Assembly (NCBI RefSeq): GCF_023973825.1
Contig: NC_090123.1
Span: 1,657,501-1,721,500, forward strand
Length of the DNA stretch: 64,000 bases
Source: Plasmodium brasilianum
Taxonomy: Eukaryota > Apicomplexa > Aconoidasida > Haemosporida > Plasmodiidae
Reading direction: 5' to 3'
The notes below the pieces were generated by a model. That model was not told the DNA's origin and searched no databases. It saw nothing but the letters and a program-made list of their open reading frames with translations. Made by a program: the position numbers and the translations under genes. This document shows positions 31,920 through 44,180 of this stretch, piece by piece (position 1 is the first letter of the stretch; the number at the start of each line of letters is the position of its first letter).

Positions 31920-34153
31920 ATTACATATTTAATTATTACTACTACCATTTTCTATCATATTTGAATTCATCATATGATAATAAATTTTTAAGACATAACT
32001 ACTTACCATGATAAGTAAAAGCGCCTAAGGTGTAAGCTAAAAGGTAGCATAAATGTGTGGGCGTATATATGTATGCATATATATACATATATATGCATAC
32101 GCAGATGTGATTATCTATTTGAATTCGTGTAAAATTGTTCTCGCTGAATGAAATACTCATTCGGTATTTTAATATAGGTGTAAACATAATTAAAATAGAA
32201 GTACTGTAATATGACCTGGTTTCATAATAACTAAACGAGTCCAACCTATTTTATTGACCTTTCGTATATAGTAGAATTCGAATTAATTTTGTTACTAGTT
32301 TAATATGAATTATCATTATCATATCAGAATTATGAAATGGAAGATATTATAAAATATATTAACACATACAATACATTAACGTAAATAGAAATATATCCAT
32401 TCACTAACATATATGAATCTTATTAACAGCAGGATTGTATTTGAGTTAATTTTGTGTTACACTATGAGCGTATAGTGTTATTCCTAAATTTCCCAGAACA
32501 AATGAAAGAAAAAAATATATTTTTTTTATTGCACTCTCAGGGGTACAGGGATATTTTGTGTTTGCATATACATTTACGCATACATTTACGCATACATTTA
32601 CGAATACATTTACGCATACACTTACAAATACTCTTACACTTATCCTCACATTTTCCCGTTCATACTTATACTGACACTTTTTTTTCTTTTTTTTGAAGTT
32701 TACAAAATTTTAAATATTTATACACCCCTTTCTTTTATATATTACGAATGTACAGTAATGTAGTACATAAAAAGGAAGAATAATACGCCTCAATTTATTT
32801 TTACTTTTTCTTCCTAATAAGGAAATTGGAAAAAACGTGACGACTTTTTTCCAGGTATTATTAACATTTATAGGCACCTATATTTTCATGATATTTAAAT
32901 TGTATATTTTCTTTTTCGCTTTTTCTCTAATGTACTATTGTATGTAATAAAACAAATGTTTATATGTGTCATCATTTTTGTTTTTTTTTTTTTTTTTTTT
33001 AATTATATTTTAATTATTTTAAATTGAGAGATTACGTAACCACTATGCCGTTACGGTAATATTATGTTATTACAATATAAAAAAAAAAAAAAAGAAAAAA
33101 AAAAGATTATCATTTAAAAAAATTATTTTTTATTAAGGTGTTTTAAAAATAAATAAATAAACTTAAGTGCACACAATTTGTCTATAATATATGCATGCCA
33201 TATTTTAAATGCGGAAATTTGATTGTACATATAATTTAAGATATATAAATTTCACAATTTTATGTTAGAAAAAACAAAAAAAAAAATCGAAATTACAATA
33301 ATTTTTTTCATTTTCCTAATTTGTTATACAATCCTTATATACACATTTTTAGAATGAATATTTTTTTATTTCAAAGTTTAGACAGGGGAAAATGTAAATT
33401 GAAAAATGTCCATTAATTTTAGATAAAGTCTGTAAAGCGCATAATTTTTCTTTTTTTCGTTTCTTATTTTAATGTGTAAATATACATACACAAATGAATA
33501 ATTTGATTTTATTTCGTAAGATATACAATAGGAAAATGAAGATGCAAAAAATTCAAAAAATTGTGCATTACATGTATTAATAGAAAAAAGCTGTTACTTT
33601 TCAATATTTTTTTTATATGTAATAATAAAGAAAAAAACATATTTATAAAATCTATTCGAAGGAATGTTCTACTTTTTTTTTTTTTTTTTTTTAGTGTATT
33701 ATTATTATTTTTTTTTTATTGTAATTGATATTTTGTGTTTTAATATTTAAAAGAATTTAAATGCGAATTTAGTGGATGGAATTATTAATAATTCAAATGC
33801 TTTCTCCTATTATTATATTCTGTTTTCGAGAATTATATATTTCTTTATTATATAATGTTAGATTTGTACATTAGAACAGATATCCTATAAATGTGTGTGT
33901 GTCTTATTGATTTTTTTTTTTTGTTTTCTTTATTTCTTTTTGTCTATAATGTATTTTATTCCCTGAGAAACGAAAGTACAATTAAAATTTTGTTTTTTTT
34001 TATTTTATTCTTAAGCATTGATAAAAAAATAATCAACTTTAATATTTTTTTTATGTAGAATTATTCTAATATTTCCAATTTTATTTTATTTATTTATTTT
34101 TTTTTTTTTTTATTTTACGTACATTTTTTTTTTTTTTTAAATAAAAGCTGATA
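31872..34153. other. Intergenic between MSP3-like members 6 and 7
   Basis: (TA)n at 31878-31916 immediately after the stop codon, an ACATTTACGCAT minisatellite at 32569-32630, a TGCACACA element at 33168-33175 and poly(T) tracts up to the ATG of member 7. A minus-strand open stretch at 31999-32244 is discussed under rejected items. Confidence 0.5.
32569..32630. repeat. 12-bp minisatellite ACATTTACGCAT
   Basis: About five copies of ACATTTACGCAT/ACATTTACGAAT, then degenerate CACTTACAAATACTC. It is intergenic and shows no coding sense on either strand. Confidence 0.85.
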
Positions 34154-35248
34154 ATGAAGAATATTAAGCATATTACGTTTTATTTATTTTTTTTTAATAT
34201 AAGTATATATTTAATAAATGGAAAAGTGGAAAATAATAATCAAAATATTTCTAGCTTAGGTCAGAAAAAGTCAAATTTAAGATATAAAAACGAAAGTAGT
34301 AAAAATGTTATCAAAAAAAAACCGGTTTCTTCAGTGAAGCAAATTAATAAAGTAAAAAATTCATCGAATAATTATACAGTTCAGAAAAGTAATAAAAGTA
34401 CAAGTGGTAATAAGATTTCGAAAATTCAGGATAATAAACATATTTCTAATAAGAAAGAAAGTAAAGGAGCTAAAAAGAGTGCAGTAAAAAAGAAAGATGA
34501 AACATCAAACATAAGTTCAAATTTAGATCATCTAGTACAAAAAAATAAAATATCAGATAATGCAGTAAAAAACTTAAGCAATCAAGAAAATAATATTGAA
34601 ATGACCCCTAAAAATGAAGTATCTACAGAGCATAATAATAGTGAAGATACTAAAATATTAAAAGAAGAGCAAAATGATGAACAGTCAGTACAAGAGAAAA
34701 AAGAGGAAGAAGGAGTAATACTAAAAGAAAATAAGGAAGAGGAAATACAAGATCAAAAGGAAGGACCAGGAAAAAGTGAGGAACAGAAAAATGAACAGAT
34801 AGATTCACATAAAACAGTAGAAAAAAATGCACCAAATGAGACAGGCATATCTGAAGAATCAAGTGTTAATACTATGAAAGATACAGAGCAAGTGATAGAA
34901 AAAGAGATAGAGAAAGAGATAGAGAAGGGGATAGAGAAAGAGATAAATAAAGAGATAGAAAAAGAGATAGAGAAAGAAATTGAAAAACAGATAGAAAAAG
35001 AGAAAATGGATAAAAATAAAGAGAAAAAAAATGAAAAAGGATTTTCAAAAAAAGTAGAAACAGATCTATCAAATATCAAGGAAGAAATTATATCTTTTGT
35101 AAATAATTTTAAAAAAGATGAAAGAGTTGTAAAAGTATCTGAAGCTTTAGGAACTATGGCCACTAATACATATGAGGGTGTCGTTAAGGTTGTAGATTCA
35201 GTAATGTTTTTTGTAAAAGATTTTGCTGAAATGGTTAATAATATATAA
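34154..35248 (+). CDS. MSP3-like member 7, lysine-rich with divergent C-terminus
   Basis: 364 residues. Signal peptide 1-24 (ITFYLFFFNISIYLI), then KSNLRYKN with NLRYKN at 41-46. Unlike the others the first half is basic (KKKPVSSVKQINKVKN, SKGAKKSAVKKKDE). The second half has an EKEIEKEI heptad-like array (12-bp repeat GAGATAGAGAAA, 34888-35010) likely to form a long charged helix or coiled coil. The C-terminus (EEIISFVNNFKKDERVVKV, NTYEGVVKVVDSVMFFVKDF) differs from the family consensus, resembling a hydrophobic amphipathic helix. Its place in the array, signal and NLR box make it a member; its function may differ. Confidence 0.82.
   Translation: MKNIKHITFYLFFFNISIYLINGKVENNNQNISSLGQKKSNLRYKNESSKNVIKKKPVSSVKQINKVKNSSNNYTVQKSNKSTSGNKISKIQDNKHISNKKESKGAKKSAVKKKDETSNISSNLDHLVQKNKISDNAVKNLSNQENNIEMTPKNEVSTEHNNSEDTKILKEEQNDEQSVQEKKEEEGVILKENKEEEIQDQKEGPGKSEEQKNEQIDSHKTVEKNAPNETGISEESSVNTMKDTEQVIEKEIEKEIEKGIEKEINKEIEKEIEKEIEKQIEKEKMDKNKEKKNEKGFSKKVETDLSNIKEEIISFVNNFKKDERVVKVSEALGTMATNTYEGVVKVVDSVMFFVKDFAEMVNNI
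34888..35010. repeat. 12-bp repeat encoding EKEI units in MSP3-like member 7
   Basis: About nine tandem GAGATAGAGAAA/GAGATAGAAAAA units, in frame, encode (EKEI)n with occasional G, N or Q changes. The pattern predicts a continuous charged alpha helix. Confidence 0.9.
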
Positions 35249-36870
35249 ATACTAAAAAAACAAAAAAACAAAAAAGCATATATAAATTGTGTTTATTGAT
35301 TATTATTAATATTAGTACCTCGCACAGCTGTTGTTATGCACAAGATAGGGCACTTCTAAAAACATTCTGTTATTATGTTTGAATAGTTTCACTAGGCACA
35401 TGTTTTCTCTAGATAAAAGAAGAAAAATAAAATAAAGTAAAACATAAATGGTTACGCATTTGTTATTTAACTAGAGTTTCATTATTGTTAATATGTCAAA
35501 ATAATAAATTTGATGAATAGAAGAAAAAAGAAAGTTCAATTTAGTAAAAAAAAATTCATCATTAAAAAAAGTAAAAAAAAATATTTAAAACTGTAGTACA
35601 CTTGGAACACTACTATATTAAAGGAATATCGATTCCTTATGAACTAAAAAAAATTTGCTGCATCGATATTTAGTTATCACGAGTTGTATTTGGTCTAATT
35701 GTTTCAGTATATATGTTATCATAAATTTAAAATTCATATAATTAAAAAAGAATATGCAAGAAATAATTCGTGGAGAGATGTATAACGAAATTATTGGAAA
35801 TTCATAAACAAACAGTGTGGATATATGCAGCAAAGGAATAGGTGATAGGCCTTTAGCCTAATTAAGGATATGTATGCATATATATATATATATATATGTG
35901 CACATATATACGTATATATGCATATACATGCATGTATATAGCCAAACAAAATTATACTATAATTAATTATTATATTATAATAAATTTATATTTTTTTTAC
36001 TTATGTGTAAATATCAGAATAAATATATCTAGCTGAAGTTGTAATTTTGTATTTTTATCATATGTAACAAAATTGTAAAAAAGCAAATAATATTACAAAC
36101 ATTTTTTTTCTTAAATAAGATAAACAAAATTCTGCGATTAGAACATGAAATGTAAACATTATTTTTTTACGAAAATTAATGAATTAGATAGTTATTCAAT
36201 TTCGCGACTTGGAATGTACAAGTATTTAGTCAGACAGTTACAATGAATTCTGTCTACATATACATGCATATATAAACGTTTTAAATGAAAATAGTAACTA
36301 CGTTTTAACCATCTTAATGATATTGTATTGAAAGAAAAAACTGAAAAGAGGATAAAGATAATTGTTATTTTTTTATTTATGAAAAAGAAAAGTAAACTAT
36401 ATGCACGCATAACAGTTCGGATGCCCACATTTTTAAAATCTACAGTTATTTTTTGGAAGTCAAAATTTTTTATTATTTTATATTCCTTAAGGAAAAAAAT
36501 AGTTCTTTAAAATAATGATAAAAGTCGTTTATTCTATATGTCAATTTTTTTTTTTTTTGAATTTTAAAAATATGTACATATATATACTTTTAGACTTTCT
36601 ATGTATATTTATTTTTTAAAGTCTTTCACTGTTTCAAAAATAGTTTTATCTCAATTTTCAAAATTATAAGAAAAATTAACTTTTTTCATTTTAGAGTTAT
36701 ACATGCTAACCTATAAGTATTTTAGAGCTTTAACATGTCTTTTATTTTTCTAATTTTTTAATAAAAAAAAAAAGAATTGTACAAGAATATGGAACAAAAT
36801 ATATAACTTTTTCAATTTTTGCTCTTTTTTTCTGATATGTTTAAAAAGATCCTATAAGTTGAAAAAAAAA
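35249..36870. other. Intergenic between member 7 and the decayed member
   Basis: Contains (TA)/TATG tracts at 35876-35940 and poly(T) at 36546-36559. Small ORFs here are short, low-complexity and unsupported. Confidence 0.45.
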
Positions 36871-38825
36871 GTGAACATTACTTTTTTCCTGATAATTAAA
36901 AATTTTTGTGAGCATGAAAATAATGGCGCAAGCAAAGAAAATTGTGAATCATAGAAAACAAAATTTATGAAAAGATTCTGTAACTGGTCATTTTTATTAA
37001 TAAGGTAAGAATAGTAATTCAAAAATATGAAATGAAAATTTTTCTGAAGATAAAGAAAAGAATTTAATGGAAGGAAATGTTTACGTTTTATAAAATGAAA
37101 AAGAGTTTGATAAGGACTGATGAAGATTTATGAGGTTTTAAGGAGACAGGACTTACAACATAATAGGAAGAAAGTTACGTACATCGGATAATGCATCATC
37201 TATTATTCTTTATGATTTTTCATGGGGAGAAGAATATAAATTATCAGCATACTAAATTAAGAAAGAATAACTATTAAAAGGAGCCCTTCCTGCTGTAGAT
37301 CTTAACGTAGGAGGCAGAAAAAATGATTTCAGTGAAGAAGATACTGAAGAAAATTTAGGAAAAAAAAAAAAAAAAAAAAAGGATGTGAAGGGAAACAATA
37401 AAAAAGGTAAGATGCACAATTACCGGGAGTAGAAATACAAGTATTACCATCTTCATCAGCTGATAAGTCAGAAAAAAAGTTATTAAGAGGAAATATATTT
37501 CAACAATTTGGACATTCTGAAACACAAATCAGAAAATCAAGAAAGAAATGTTGATATAAAACAATATGATTGTAACTACCAAGTATTCATGGACCACAAG
37601 AAGTAGGAGATTTAATATCACAACCAAAAACATTAAGATGAACAGAACAAAAACATAAAGAAAATTCAAAACCTGTATTGAAAGACAAAACCATCATAAT
37701 AAGAAGTGAAAAACACGAAAAAAAAATGAGTAGCATATTTTCGGGTTTAAAAGTTATCAGAAGAAATTACCCCAGTACTAGGATCGCAACCACAGAGTGA
37801 ACCAAAAAAGAGACAAAAAAAAAAAAAAAAAAGAACTATAAAGGGTAAAACAAAGATTAAAAGTAAATACGATAGAAATATGAAAAGGAGAACATACAGA
37901 TAAAAAGAAGAAGGATCAAATGGAATAAAGGCAGATCAAATATAAGAATCACGTATAAATAGTAAAACCTATAAAAATCGATATAGATGTAAAATTAGAA
38001 GAAAATCAAAGAAACAAAATTTCCTTGACCAGGAATAGAACGAATAGAAAAAAAAGAACAAAAAAAGGGTGTACAGAACCTTAATAATGAAGAAGGAAAA
38101 ACAAAAAAGGAAAAGTTGTAATTGCAAACTCAAATAGTGCAGATCCCCTTTCCAAGGAATCCCTAAACTAAAATAAAGACATGTATGCTCTAGAATCAAG
38201 ACATGTATCTTCTGAATAGGAAGATAGTGTTACTGAAAAGGAAAATGAAAGAAAAAGAGATAGAAAACGAAAAATAGGAGAACGGAGTATATCACATGAA
38301 TTATCATCATTATTATCACCACTGTTATCAGCACATGCAATAGAGCAACCAATAGAACAGTTTACAGGTCCATACTGTACTTATCAATTACAAAATAGAG
38401 AGGAAGGGGATGATAATATAAACAATAATAGGGATAGTTTAAGTGACGTTCCTAGCGAACCACCAAAAAGGGAAAATTCAAATATCACAAGATGTAAATA
38501 TGTATCTTCATAAAAATGTAATTATATTACCCATAGGGAGGAAGAGATGAAAGAAGAAACAGAAGAAGCAGAAGAAATGAAAGAACACGAGGATGAAATA
38601 GAAGAAAAAGATATGGAAAAAAAGGGAGAATTAATTGATACCCCCCTTAACGGTTTTAAGGATCATAAATCACTAGTTGGAATTTATAGAGGTAAAAATG
38701 AGGTTCGAAAAATAGCTGATGCTTTAATTAAGAATTTGTATACTTTATCTGATGACTGTAATGGGTTTTATGATAGTCCTAAAAATTTTGCAAAATTTTT
38801 TCCTCTTTATTTTTTATCAAAATAG
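36871..38825 (+). pseudogene. Decayed MSP3-like gene (member 8 position)
   Basis: The 5' end aligns by eye to member 2: the start codon position reads GTG (36871) followed by a signal-like NITFFLIIKNFCEHENNG; after a frameshift the NLRNGS box survives as NL-stop-KDSVTG (AGA to TGA). Between these ends many stops and frameshifts interrupt an Asn/Lys/Glu-rich text. The 3' end is readable again from about 38547: an acidic run (EETEEAEEMKEHEDEIEEKD) and the family C-terminus (FKDHKSLVGIYRGKNEVRK, ADALIKNLYTLSDD) ending at TAG 38823-38825. A poly(A)20 tract at ~37362-37380 also breaks it. Not expected to make a full-length protein. Confidence 0.9.
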
Positions 38826-40885
38826 AACTTTTTAAAAGGAAACTTTTTTTCATTTCGATCAAAAATAATAATATTCCCTCATTAAACTAGATAAAATAAT
38901 AATACATTTTAAAATATTATGTCTACCAATTTGTATTTTATTAGAAAAATGAATAGGAAGCTAGTTTAAAACATGAAAAAAAAAAAAAAAAATGTACAAC
39001 TATTAATTTTATGTTTCAGTTATACAGACATAAATAAACTCTAATGATAATTTCATTGGTAGAATAATGTTCATTATTAAAAAATTTACGAAAAGAAAAA
39101 ACGCAAATATTAAGATAATATAAAATAGCGAAATAATGTGCTTCTGCAGTATAGTTAAAAGCGTGTATATATGGATTTATTTCTATATAAATATATCTAT
39201 TAATCTACCATGTTTTCAAAACTATAATAATTTTTATACATATTTTTTTTGTCGCAAATGATTAATATAATAGGTACTTAAAGTAACATATTTAAGAAAT
39301 AATTAGCAGAAAGTACACTATGAAAATTATTGAAAATAGGGACAATTAAAAAGTGAAAATGTGACTAGCGAATATGTACTAATTTATTAATCGTATTAAC
39401 CTTAAGTATAGTAATCTAAATTTTTAGTTCAACAAACTGTCTATTAATAATGTAAATTTATGGCTTTTTTATTAGGTGATGTTAGTAGGTAATAGAAAAA
39501 TAAATAATTTTTTTTTTTTTTTTTTTCATAGTAAATTATTGAAAGGACATTACTTATTTTTATTCTTTATTTAACTAGTGAAATTTAATGTGTGCTTTAG
39601 GTTTAACTAATTAAAGAATTTACATGTATTACTTTGAAAATTTAACTAATTTGACAAATTTTACTATTCTGCGTAGTGCAAATAAAATTGTTATCTATAT
39701 TAAATGAAAGTGCATGTAAACATTAATTTTTTTATGATTATATTACATGTAATTTTTTCATTGGAAAATTTGTGTACATATATCTGTATGCATATAAATA
39801 TATATATATATAAATGTACTTTAAAAATTTGGGAAAACCTTCTTTTAAGTGGCATTAAAAAAATAATTTTTATTATATAATAAAAATGTCTTTTTTTACG
39901 TTTAAATATTTTTCACTTATTGTTGTTTTATTATATTAATAAGTACCGTTATAAAACAATTAGAGAAATATAAACTATAGCAATTGTCCATTATAAAAAA
40001 AAAAAAAAAAAATGTTTTCTGAACATTGTAGATGTCGTCCCCGTTAATATTTTACTTTTGAGGTATTATTAGTTTTAAATGTTTCAAATTTTAAGTTATT
40101 ATGAAAGTGAAAGATTTAAAGAAACGAAAAAAAGAGTGTTTTTGTTCTATTATTTTATTATATTTATCCAAAATTAAAACTTTTTTTTCGCTGTTGCAAA
40201 ATTTGTGAAAATTCTGAAAATTTTTTACAAAAAAATTATTAGTTTTTTTTTTTTTTTTTTTTTTTTCCTATAATAATAAAGAAAAAAAGAAAAAAAATAT
40301 TTATTTAAAAATTATGTTTCTTTTTTATATTAATTTGAACGAATTATGTACTATCATTCATTAATCGTAAAATGTACGCACTATAAGGTAAAACTTTTTT
40401 CTTAACAGGATGGTTGTAAAATTGACTAGAAAATTGTGTGTTACACAATAGTGTATAGGATCCAATTTTCCGTTTTTTTTTTTTCGTAAAAAAAAGTATT
40501 AATAAACGAATGAAACTGGAACATAATATCTCCTATTTTTTAATAAAATAGTTCATTTTATTTTATTTATGATGTAATAATTCTATACTCTTATATTATT
40601 GAATTATTCTAAATATTGTAAAAACGATATAAACACCGTACCACTGTTTTTTAAATAGAAGTTAATTTTTTTCTTTTTTTCTTTTTTTTCTTAAATGTAA
40701 TTTGTACGCATAATTATTAGTGTAATTAAATAGTGTCCGATGATTGTTCTAATTTATTTAAAATAATAAAAAAAAAAAAAAAAAAAAAAATTAAACTACT
40801 TAAGAACAGGGCATTTTATAAAATTGTCATTTATTAATTTTTGTTTTTATTTCCAAAATTATATAATATTTAATAAAAGCAAAAA
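38826..40885. other. Intergenic between the decayed member and member 9
   Basis: Poly(A)/(T) tracts (38977-38991, 39508-39526, 40242-40266, 40769-40790) and short TA runs. No coding signal seen on either strand. Confidence 0.5.
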
Positions 40886-41779
40886 ATTAGGAGAGTACAT
40901 CCTAATATTTCTTTTATTTACTTGTTTCTTTTAAGTTTATATTTATATAAAAATATTGTTGCAAGTGATAAAATTACAAATGGGGGAGTAGCTAATTTGA
41001 GGAATGGATCCCAAACTAATAGAACAATACCTGTACAAAATGAAGAAGAAAATGAAAGTAATAAAAATGGAAAACTTCAAAATTCTCATGAACATGTTCA
41101 ACCAGCAAACAAAGCATTAATCTCATCCACTAGTGCACCAAATACAAAAGAGGTATATTTAACAGATAATGAAGATAAAAGCGCTGCAACTGCTAGAAAT
41201 GGACAAGATAGCACATTAGATCCATTAACTTTGGGTTTATCTGAAGCATTTAAATTATTTTACAGTTCACTATATAAACCGGCAGTAAGAACATTATTAC
41301 AAGATGACAAAAATAAGCAAAAAACAAATGTTCATATATCTGGAACACCAGACGATCAAAAAAATAAAGAAGAAACAATTTTGTTAGAATATGATAATAC
41401 AGCCAAAAATATAGTTACTGATAGTGAGGAGGAAGTAAGGAAAGAGAAGGAGGAAGAAAGTCAAGAAGAAGATGGAGTAGGTAATATATCTGAAGATTTG
41501 ATAGATGAAGAAGTCAAGACAGACGAAGATACTGAACAGGGGGAAAGTCTCAAAAAACAATCTCATAGTAATGGAAAAGATACTACTGATATATCAAGTG
41601 ATGATAATGAACCATATACGAAATTACAAGCATATATAAATGCTGATTATTCTGGACAGGAAATTGAAACGTTTTTGAAATCCGTTGTTAATTTACTTGG
41701 AGCTGATAGTAAGTTTAAAGATACGTTAAACAATTTGACAAAGGATATGACTGAATATCTACAACGTAGAATATTTTAA
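40886..41779 (+). pseudogene. MSP3-like member 9, start codon apparently lost (ATG to ATT)
   Basis: The frame is open from 40877 to the stop at 41777-41779 but has no ATG before residue ~245. Where relatives have their initiator, this copy has ATT (40886-40888): (I)RRVHPNISFIYLFLLSLYLY then VANLRNGS with NLRNGS at 37-42. The signal peptide and box are otherwise well kept. The body is short (297 codons) with an acidic run (EEEVRKEKEEESQEEDG) and a good C-terminus (YINADYSGQEIETFLKSVV, FKDTLNNLTKDMTEYL). It could be a recent pseudogene, use a non-AUG start, or gain an ATG from an unseen 5' exon; I favour recent loss because the rest is intact. Confidence 0.75.
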
Positions 41780-44180
41780 GACCATTATAATTTCACAATT
41801 TTATTTATAAACAAAATGGTAGCATTAATTTTTCTTGTTACTCCATAGAATGAAATAGAGAAATACATAATCACTGTTTGGAGTATATAATTATTCTAAT
41901 TTAAAGGATGATATTAAAAAAAAAAAAAGATAATATTATGTAACATATAATAAACCTGAAATACCAAAAAAAAGTATAATATATATATTTTTTTTTTTTT
42001 CCTTTGATTGAAATATTGTTAATATATACGAATGAAACAATGAAATTTTGCGTGAATATAGCGGAACAGTGAATACATTTGCAAATTGGCAAATGTGGCA
42101 TAGCGACAGAACGACAAAACGGAAGAATGACAAAACGGAAGAATGACAAAACGGAAGAATGACAAAACGGAAGAATGACAAAACGTGGAAACATGAAAGG
42201 ACTAAAATAACACGGTTTTACTCATCAAACAAAAGTGCATTTCATTGTTATCAAGCCATCTTGAATTATTAAAATATATATATACTTGTAATTGTTTTTC
42301 TATCACGGATTTAAAATTACGAAAATAATGTACCTAATTAGAAGCGATTTAGTAAGAATGGTAAAAAATGATTATATAACCTGTAGTTACCAAAATGTAC
42401 TGGGGTATTTAGTCAGTGCATGATCTCAAATACTTGTAAATCTCATGAACAGTTTATTTTATATTTTAAGAAATTTGAGTTTTCATTTTTTTTTTTTTTT
42501 TATGTGTAATTAAATACTTTGCACAATATATGTTTGCGAGTAATGGATACTAAAGATATTCCTATTTTTTGTTTTGTTTTGTTTTTGTTTTTTCTTGTCT
42601 TCTTTTGGGTCGATCTGCTTCGATTTGTCATGCTTCTTTTTGTTTCATTTTTGGATTATAATCATTATTATTACTATTTTTTTTTTTTTTACTAATTTTA
42701 AAATAGTGTTCATTTGTAATTATTACTACAATTTAATATATAATAAATAATTTATTATAATTAACCTAGTGGTAAAGCCACTTACATCTTTATGTTAAAA
42801 AAAATAAAAAAATTATTTAATTTTTTTAAATAGTAATATAATAGCTTCAGAACAGTTCTTTACCATTTTATTTAAATTAAACTTTGTAAACCATTTTACC
42901 GAATGCTTCTGTAATATGAAGCAAAAAAAAAGCGACTATTACTTCGCATCCATTTTAAATTCTGTTTTATTTTATTATATATATTTTTTCATTTCATTGA
43001 AGTAGATTTAATCATTTGCTTATGTTTAACTATTGTTGAGAAAATATTCAAAAAAAAAATTATCTGATCATTTTATTTTTCGCTGACAAAAAATGATAAT
43101 GTTCACAATATGCAACTACATCATTTATTTAATGAGTTCGATGTAAAAAAAAAAAAAAAAAATTTGACCACATACATGAATTTATTAATGCTCAATACTA
43201 GTAAAGATTGTCTAAGCACGAAAGGACACCGTGAAATTGTCTCTATTGTTTCGATTTTACAAATATGCACATTACGGATTCATCATTTTATTTTATTATT
43301 ACATTTTTGTTACAAATTTCACACGAAAAACAAGAAAAAAGAAAAATTAAATATTAAATATTAAATATTATGCAATGTGCATTCAGTATTTATTTCTGCT
43401 AAAAATTTGTGAAGTTCATTTGTCTCTGTCTTTACAATGAAATATATAAAATTATAACGTGATATTTAATTGTTCAGTTGTTTATCTGTTTGATATTTTT
43501 TGTTTTCCATAAAAACTCCAAAGGATTGGATGAACTAAGGTGTAAACTTAGAATAATGAATTATGTGTTTGTGCAATAGTATTTTTTTTCGTGTGCAAAT
43601 TGGTAGTTGTAGCTCCTTGGGAAAAAGGAAATTTACTTCGCCATTACAAGTATCATTTCCTCGAATCTTAAGAATATACATATATATATATGGATGGATG
43701 CCCATTTACGTATGTATTTATATTTGTGTATGTATGCATATGTGCGTACATATCAATGTGTATACATGTGTACGTAAATATGAACATAAATAGTTGCACA
43801 AAGCTACATACCGTCATCGATATTTTCCTGTACACATAGATCGTTTGTACAGATTTGTGATCGTATATTTAGACATTTTTCCAAACGTATTTGTGTTACA
43901 TTTTTATAAATGATAAATGAAAAAAAATAATTATATGTATAAATACAAACACATATATATATATATATGTATATATATATTTTTTTTTTTTTTTAATATT
44001 TTATAACAATATTTTTTAAAATTTTAAAAAATTTTCCAGAAACTATAGTTACAATTTTTTATTTAGATAAAATATCCTCAAGTTAAAATTAGCATATATT
44101 ATAAAATAATATCTCACCAATTTTTTTTTTATTCTATTTTATATACTTTAAAATAAAATTTCTGTAATTTTCTTAAAAAA
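41780..44180. other. Intergenic between MSP3-like members 9 and 10
   Basis: Contains the 16-bp minisatellite at 42113-42185, TA/TATG tracts at 43677-43770 and 43951-43995, and poly(T) tracts. A possible minus-strand spliced ORF around 43534-43890 is reported as a finding but is too weak to list as a gene. Confidence 0.45.
42113..42185. repeat. 16-bp minisatellite GACAAAACGGAAGAAT
   Basis: Four perfect copies plus a partial fifth, preceded by degenerate GACAGAAC. The perfection suggests recent expansion; it should be length-polymorphic between isolates. Confidence 0.95.

Noticed and set aside
31999..32244. Minus-strand 81-codon open stretch with good-looking splice signals (GTATGC near 32100, TTTTAG near 32042, GTAAGT near 32008)
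   Set aside because: No ATG start, much of it is TATA/TACA-encoded Tyr/Ile, and the downstream exon ends almost at once. I cannot support a gene.
36328..36510. 60-codon plus-strand ORF before the decayed member
   Set aside because: Lysine/isoleucine-rich, no ATG context or homology, typical chance ORF.
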